DNA from: Sphingobacteriales bacterium
Lineage (GTDB): Bacteria > Bacteroidota > Bacteroidia > UKL13-3
NCBI GenBank assembly: GCA_021299635.1
Contig: JAJTFA010000005.1
Coordinates: 62,001-126,000 of the forward strand
Reading direction: 5' to 3'
Length of the DNA: 64,000 nucleotides
The notes beneath the pieces are model-generated. The model made no database searches. It saw nothing but the letters and a program-made list of their open reading frames with translations, and was not told the origin of the DNA. Every line of letters starts with the position of its first letter. The first letter of the stretch is position 1. The translations under genes and the position numbers were made by a program. Of this stretch, positions 60,335 through 64,000 are shown piece by piece.

Positions 60335-60937
60335 TTATTTTTTGCGTTTTGTAATTTCGTCTCGAATGCGGGCAGCCTTATCATAATCTTCTACTGACAA
60401 AGCTTCTGTTAGTTTAGCTTCCAGCTCTTCAATGGTAAACTTTGAAAAATCAGCTCCCGCTCTTTTTTGATGTGGTTCAGCCTGCACTGGGATATCTTCT
60501 CCAGGTATTTCTTCTCCATCATCATTAAAAATTACCCCAACTTCAGTCATGATATCTTCATAAGTATAGATTGGGCATTTAAATCTAACAGCCAATGCAA
60601 TTGAGTCGGAAGTTCTTGCATCTATTTCTCTTATTTCTCCGTCCATCTCACAAATAAGTTTTGCATGAAATACACCATCGATAAGGTTGTAAATTTCTAC
60701 TTCCTGCACCTGAATATTAAATGTTTGACAAAAGGTAACGAACAAATCATGAGTCATTGGCCTGAAGGGAACTATTTTTTCAATCTCAATTGCTATTGCC
60801 TGAGCCTCAAAGGAGCCTATTACAATTGGGAGCTTTCTTTTACCATTGGCTTCGCCTAAAATCAATGTATAAGAACCATTGCTTTGCCCTGAACTTAAAC
60901 CAACAATATTGAGTTTTATCCTGCTCATATCATTCAA
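60335..60937 (-). CDS. Bifunctional nuclease family protein with UVR motif
   Basis: This 200-aa protein has an N-terminal DUF151 domain (about 5-135: LILGEANGKRKLPIVIGSFE, EAQAIAIEIEKIVPFRPMTH, DARTSDSIALAVRFKCPIYT) and a C-terminal UVR-like helical pair (about 165-200: IEELEAKLTEALSVEDYDKA). DUF151 proteins have been described as nucleases that act on RNA and DNA. The pair of domains is common in Bacteroidota. An ATG at 60928 is a possible alternative start. It precedes the nucleoside transporter by 5 bases. Confidence 0.88.
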   Translation of the reverse strand: MNDMSRIKLNIVGLSSGQSNGSYTLILGEANGKRKLPIVIGSFEAQAIAIEIEKIVPFRPMTHDLFVTFCQTFNIQVQEVEIYNLIDGVFHAKLICEMDGEIREIDARTSDSIALAVRFKCPIYTYEDIMTEVGVIFNDDGEEIPGEDIPVQAEPHQKRAGADFSKFTIEELEAKLTEALSVEDYDKAARIRDEITKRKK

Positions 60938-61006
60938 TCAACGTGACTGAAACAACTTGTAATTTATATTAAATTTCATTAAAATCAATCTTTCAATAGT
61001 TGGATA

Positions 61007-63421
61007 TTAATAAAATTGAGGGTAGGCTGAAGGATTGTATTCATGCATCATCTGATAGATTTTCTCAAAAATATCCTCGGCATTTGGTTTAGAAAAATAA
61101 TCGCCATCTGTTCCATATGCGGGTCGATGAGGTTTGGCAGTAATGGTGAGTGGCTTAGCATCAAGATAGGCATAGCCGTTTTGTTCCTCCAATACTTGTT
61201 GCATCATAAAAGCACTGGCACCGCCCGGCACATCTTCATCCAGAAAAACCACCTTATTGGTTATCTTGAGTTGCTCAACCAAACTATGATGGATATCAAA
61301 AGGAAGAAGTGACTGCACATCAATTAACTGACAGCTTATGCCAACAGATGCAAGTTGCTGAATAGCCTCTTCTGCAATGCGAAGAGTAGATCCATAGCTG
61401 ATAATGGTTACATCTGTTCCATCAATTAAAATTTCAGGCTTACCCAAAGCTACTGTGTACTCACCTATATTATCAGGCATTTTTTCCTTGATGCGGTATC
61501 CATTCAAGCACTCAATAATGAGTGCAGGCTCATCACTTTTTAACATGGTATTGTAAAAGCCTGCAGCCTGTGTCATGTTACGTGGTGTTAAAACATGAAT
61601 ACCTCGCAGAGAATTAAGAATCATGCCCATAGGTGAACCTGAGTGCCAAATTCCCTCCAAACGATGTCCGCGGGTACGTATTATAAGTGGTGCTTTCTGA
61701 CCGCCTTTGGTGCGATACTGCAAGGTAGCCAAATCATCACTCAAAGGCTGCAAACCATAAAGCAGGTAATCGAGATACTGAATTTCTGCAATAGGTCGCA
61801 AACCTCTCATTGCAGCTCCAATACCTTGTCCGATTATGGTAAGCTCACGAATGCCTGTATCAAACACACGTGTATCACCATACTTTTCCTGCAAGCCAGC
61901 GAAACCCTGGTTTACATCCCCTATTTTACCAACATCTTCGCCAAAAGCATATACACGTGGATCATTGCATAAAGCTTGATCAAAGAAAGCCTGCATAATC
62001 TCTCTGCCATCAACCATTTTACTATTTTCAGAATATTGTGGAGGTATTTCAGATACTTTATATGCAGAAAGCCCAGACTGACTGGTAAGGTGAGAATTGT
62101 ATCTATCCGCATTCGCAGATCTGAAACTATTGCGATAGGTTATCAAATCATTTCTGGAAGGAAGCTCTTCCCCGAATGTAATGCGCAATGCCTCATTCAA
62201 TGCAATTCCAATATCTTTTCTAATAGGTTCTGAAATTGCTTTTAAGCGGGTAAAAATGGTTTCAATCTCTGCACCCATTCTGCTCTCACCTGCAAGCGCT
62301 TCCAAATACACACATGCCTCAAGCAGTTCTGTTTTAATAGGTTTAATGTAAGCATCCCAAGCTGCTTTCTTGGCATCATTAACCAATTTTTTAGATTCAT
62401 TCTCCAAAACGGAAATTTCATCTGCGGTTGCGAGTTTATTATCCAGTATCCAGGTTCTGAATTTCGTGATACAATCATATTCCTGCTCCCATTCCAAGCG
62501 CTCTTTTGACTTATAACGCTCATGAGAGCCTGATGTTGAATGGCCTTGGGGCTGGGTTAGTTCTTTCACATGAATAAGCACCGGTATATGTTCTTCGCGA
62601 CTTATGGTTGCCGCCTGATCATAAACTTTGCATAGCTCAGGGTAATCCCAACCATTTACAGTAAAAATCTCAAAGCCATTACTGTTTTTATAACGCTGAA
62701 ATCCTTTTAAGATTTCAGAAATATTTTCTTTAGTAGTTTGATATTTGGCAGGAACAGAAATGCCATATCCATCATCCCAAACTGAGACAATCATTGGTAT
62801 TTGAAGCACACCGGCTGCATTAATAGCCTCGAAAAAATGTCCTTCGGATGAACTTGCATTCCCAATAGTTCCCCATGCAATTTCATTTCCATTATCAGAA
62901 AATAGGTTTTCACCAAGAATTGAAGCGTGCTGACGGTAATATTTTGAAGCATGTGCTAATCCAACCAAGCGCAGCATCTGACCTGCAGTAGGAGAAATAT
63001 CGGATGATGAATTTTTAATTGCTTTAAGCTCTTTCCAATTGCCATGCTCATCTATGGTTCGTGTGCCAAAATGTCCATTCATCATACGACCAGCTGATGC
63101 AGGCTCGGCCTCTAAATCGGTATGTGCATATAATTGAGCAAAAAACTCTTGCACTGTATGCTGCCCTATAGCCATCATAAAAGTTTGATCTCTGTAGTAA
63201 CCTGAACGAAAATCACCAGCCTTAAATGCCTTAGCCATTGCTATTTGAGGCAACTCCTTACCATCTCCGAAAATACCAAACTTGGCTTTCCCTGTTAGCA
63301 CCTCTTTCCTCCCTAATAAACTGGCTTGCCTGCTCTTAAAAGCAAGTGCATAATCATTTAACACTTCAATTTTAAAGGCTTCTACATTTAATTTCGCCTT
63401 TTCACTTTTCCCCATACGCAT
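61007..63421 (-). CDS. Fused alpha/beta 2-oxoacid dehydrogenase E1
   Basis: This 804-aa protein joins the alpha and beta subunits of a thiamine-diphosphate-dependent 2-oxoacid dehydrogenase E1, such as pyruvate or branched-chain type. The alpha half (about 1-430) carries the TPP-magnesium site: where most E1 proteins read GDG and NN, this one has GNASSSEG (N188) and DDGYG (D216, D217). The beta half (about 470-804) starts VDGREIMQAFFDQAL and includes FGEDVGKIGDVNQGF and RTRGHRLEGIWHSGS. I recall the fused form in other Bacteroidota. An ATG at 63415 is possible. A TATATTTG box lies 14 bases upstream of the first start (63442-63435 on the minus strand), so close that it is doubtful as a promoter. 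The substrate is not known from sequence. Confidence 0.9.
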   Translation of the reverse strand: MRMGKSEKAKLNVEAFKIEVLNDYALAFKSRQASLLGRKEVLTGKAKFGIFGDGKELPQIAMAKAFKAGDFRSGYYRDQTFMMAIGQHTVQEFFAQLYAHTDLEAEPASAGRMMNGHFGTRTIDEHGNWKELKAIKNSSSDISPTAGQMLRLVGLAHASKYYRQHASILGENLFSDNGNEIAWGTIGNASSSEGHFFEAINAAGVLQIPMIVSVWDDGYGISVPAKYQTTKENISEILKGFQRYKNSNGFEIFTVNGWDYPELCKVYDQAATISREEHIPVLIHVKELTQPQGHSTSGSHERYKSKERLEWEQEYDCITKFRTWILDNKLATADEISVLENESKKLVNDAKKAAWDAYIKPIKTELLEACVYLEALAGESRMGAEIETIFTRLKAISEPIRKDIGIALNEALRITFGEELPSRNDLITYRNSFRSANADRYNSHLTSQSGLSAYKVSEIPPQYSENSKMVDGREIMQAFFDQALCNDPRVYAFGEDVGKIGDVNQGFAGLQEKYGDTRVFDTGIRELTIIGQGIGAAMRGLRPIAEIQYLDYLLYGLQPLSDDLATLQYRTKGGQKAPLIIRTRGHRLEGIWHSGSPMGMILNSLRGIHVLTPRNMTQAAGFYNTMLKSDEPALIIECLNGYRIKEKMPDNIGEYTVALGKPEILIDGTDVTIISYGSTLRIAEEAIQQLASVGISCQLIDVQSLLPFDIHHSLVEQLKITNKVVFLDEDVPGGASAFMMQQVLEEQNGYAYLDAKPLTITAKPHRPAYGTDGDYFSKPNAEDIFEKIYQMMHEYNPSAYPQFY

Positions 63422-63607
63422 GAATTTATCCCGTCAAATATATGATGTGACATCATTATTCTAAAATATGCTTAATATTTCATTAATTTTTTTACGAGCT
63501 GCAACTTATTTTTGTTTAATTGCGTTGCTGATTATAGCTTCGAACATTGTTTAAAAACCGGAATAATATTTGAACAGACCATTAATCATTAACCTAAACT
63601 TAATTAT

Positions 63608-64000
63608 ATGAAAAGAATAATGTTAACACTTTGCATTGCCTTTGGTGGTATATCAATGGTAAATGCACAAACACAAGCCCCTGCCGAAAACAAAAATCAG
63701 GCAGAAATCAATTTCACCAAGGAAATACATGACTTTGGTGTGATTCCGCAAAATGAACCTGCAACTTACATGTTCTATTTTACCAACACGGGCAAAGAGC
63801 CGCTAATTATTAGTAACGTTTCAGCCTCTTGTGGCTGCACAACACCTGAATGGAGCAAGGAACCCATACCACCTAAAAAAACAGGATATATTAAGGCTAC
63901 ATATAATGCTGCTGCAGTAGGACCATTTAATAAAAATGTAACTGTATTTTCTAATGCTAAAAGAAATACGATTATTTTAACCTTGAAAGGTGAGGTAAAA
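63608..64000 (+). CDS. DUF1573 domain secreted protein, partial at right edge
   Basis: The frame from 63608 runs off the window after 131 codons. It starts with a signal peptide (about 1-20, ending VNAQ), then a DUF1573 domain: KEIHDFGVIPQNEPATYMFY, FTNTGKEPLIISNVSASCGC and TPEWSKEPIPPKKTGYIKA. The SCGCT pair is the family hallmark. DUF1573 proteins are abundant in Bacteroidota and are Ig-like, of unknown function. A TATTTTTG box (63507-63514) about 94 bases upstream might be its -7 element, with no clear -33. Confidence 0.9.
   Translation, partial: MKRIMLTLCIAFGGISMVNAQTQAPAENKNQAEINFTKEIHDFGVIPQNEPATYMFYFTNTGKEPLIISNVSASCGCTTPEWSKEPIPPKKTGYIKATYNAAAVGPFNKNVTVFSNAKRNTIILTLKGEVK

Noticed and set aside
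63507-63514. Promoter box before the DUF1573 gene as a separate feature
   Set aside because: TATTTTTG matches the -7 form but there is no TTG at the right distance, and such AT-rich boxes occur by chance.
1-64000. Mobile elements, CRISPR array, prophage or toxin-antitoxin pairs
   Set aside because: No transposase, integrase, direct-repeat array, capsid gene or toxin-antitoxin pair was recognised anywhere. All regions look like core chromosome.

Overview
The window looks like chromosomal DNA from a member of the Bacteroidota. The evidence is: the type IX secretion (T9SS)/gliding core porP-gldK-gldL-gldM-gldN plus porT; two proteins with C-terminal T9SS sorting domains; several beta-barrel proteins with 'AQ'-type signal peptide ends; the short NuoG form; a fused alpha/beta 2-oxoacid dehydrogenase E1; a zinc-site-less Tgt; few purine-rich ribosome binding sites; and a promoter upstream of gldK that fits the TTG-(19)-TAnnTTTG consensus. 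I cannot place it below phylum from the sequence. I saw no rRNA, tRNA, CRISPR array, phage or insertion sequence. The region reads as ordinary, very compact core chromosome.

Layout. 1-9701: the distal part of a complex I operon (nuoF partial, nuoG, nuoH, a ClpP-family protease gene, nuoI, nuoJ, nuoK, nuoL, nuoM, nuoN). 9702-12943: a 442-base AT-rich gap, a free-standing LysR-type DNA-binding domain, and a convergent MCE lipid transport set (mlaE, mlaF, mlaD). 13081-14855: a DUF2911 protein, then a thioredoxin-rhodanese-OsmC cassette ending at a strong terminator. 14965-19314: a secreted M43 metalloprotease, a phosphodiesterase, a rhomboid and an outer membrane protein. 19421-23002: serine synthesis (serC, serA) with a DUF1015 gene. 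23020-28491: a minus-strand secA-deoC-SPOR-FAH run. 28684-33241: an outer membrane protein, metF, msrA, and a redoxin gene coupled to a haem/copper monooxygenase-like lipoprotein. 33242-40595: SDR, STAS-rnz, ppx, photolyase, a divergent set of TIGR03643, DUF2256 (47 aa) and DUF429 genes, then crcB, rsgA and dtd.

40642-50005 is the minus-strand secretion block: an Omp85-like gene, DUF4271, hemD, porP, then gldK-L-M-N under a clear promoter. 50043-52339 holds hemW, engB and a lipoprotein. 52403-58974 is a plus-strand run of ubiE, porT, tgt, an LptF/G permease, an EamA transporter, a T9SS cargo protein and a possible tiny lipoprotein. 59049-63421 holds a CNT nucleoside transporter, a bifunctional-nuclease-family gene and the fused E1 dehydrogenase. 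A DUF1573 gene runs off the right edge.

How it fits together: complex I, menaquinone methylation (ubiE) and the E1 dehydrogenase serve respiration. SecA exports proteins with signal peptides to the periplasm, and the T9SS encoded here would carry the CTD-bearing protease and the 619-aa protein across the outer membrane. The least understood pieces are the ClpP gene inside the nuo operon, the lone LysR DNA-binding domain, the photolyase-linked trio of unknown proteins, DUF4271 next to the secretion genes, and the copper monooxygenase/redoxin pair.
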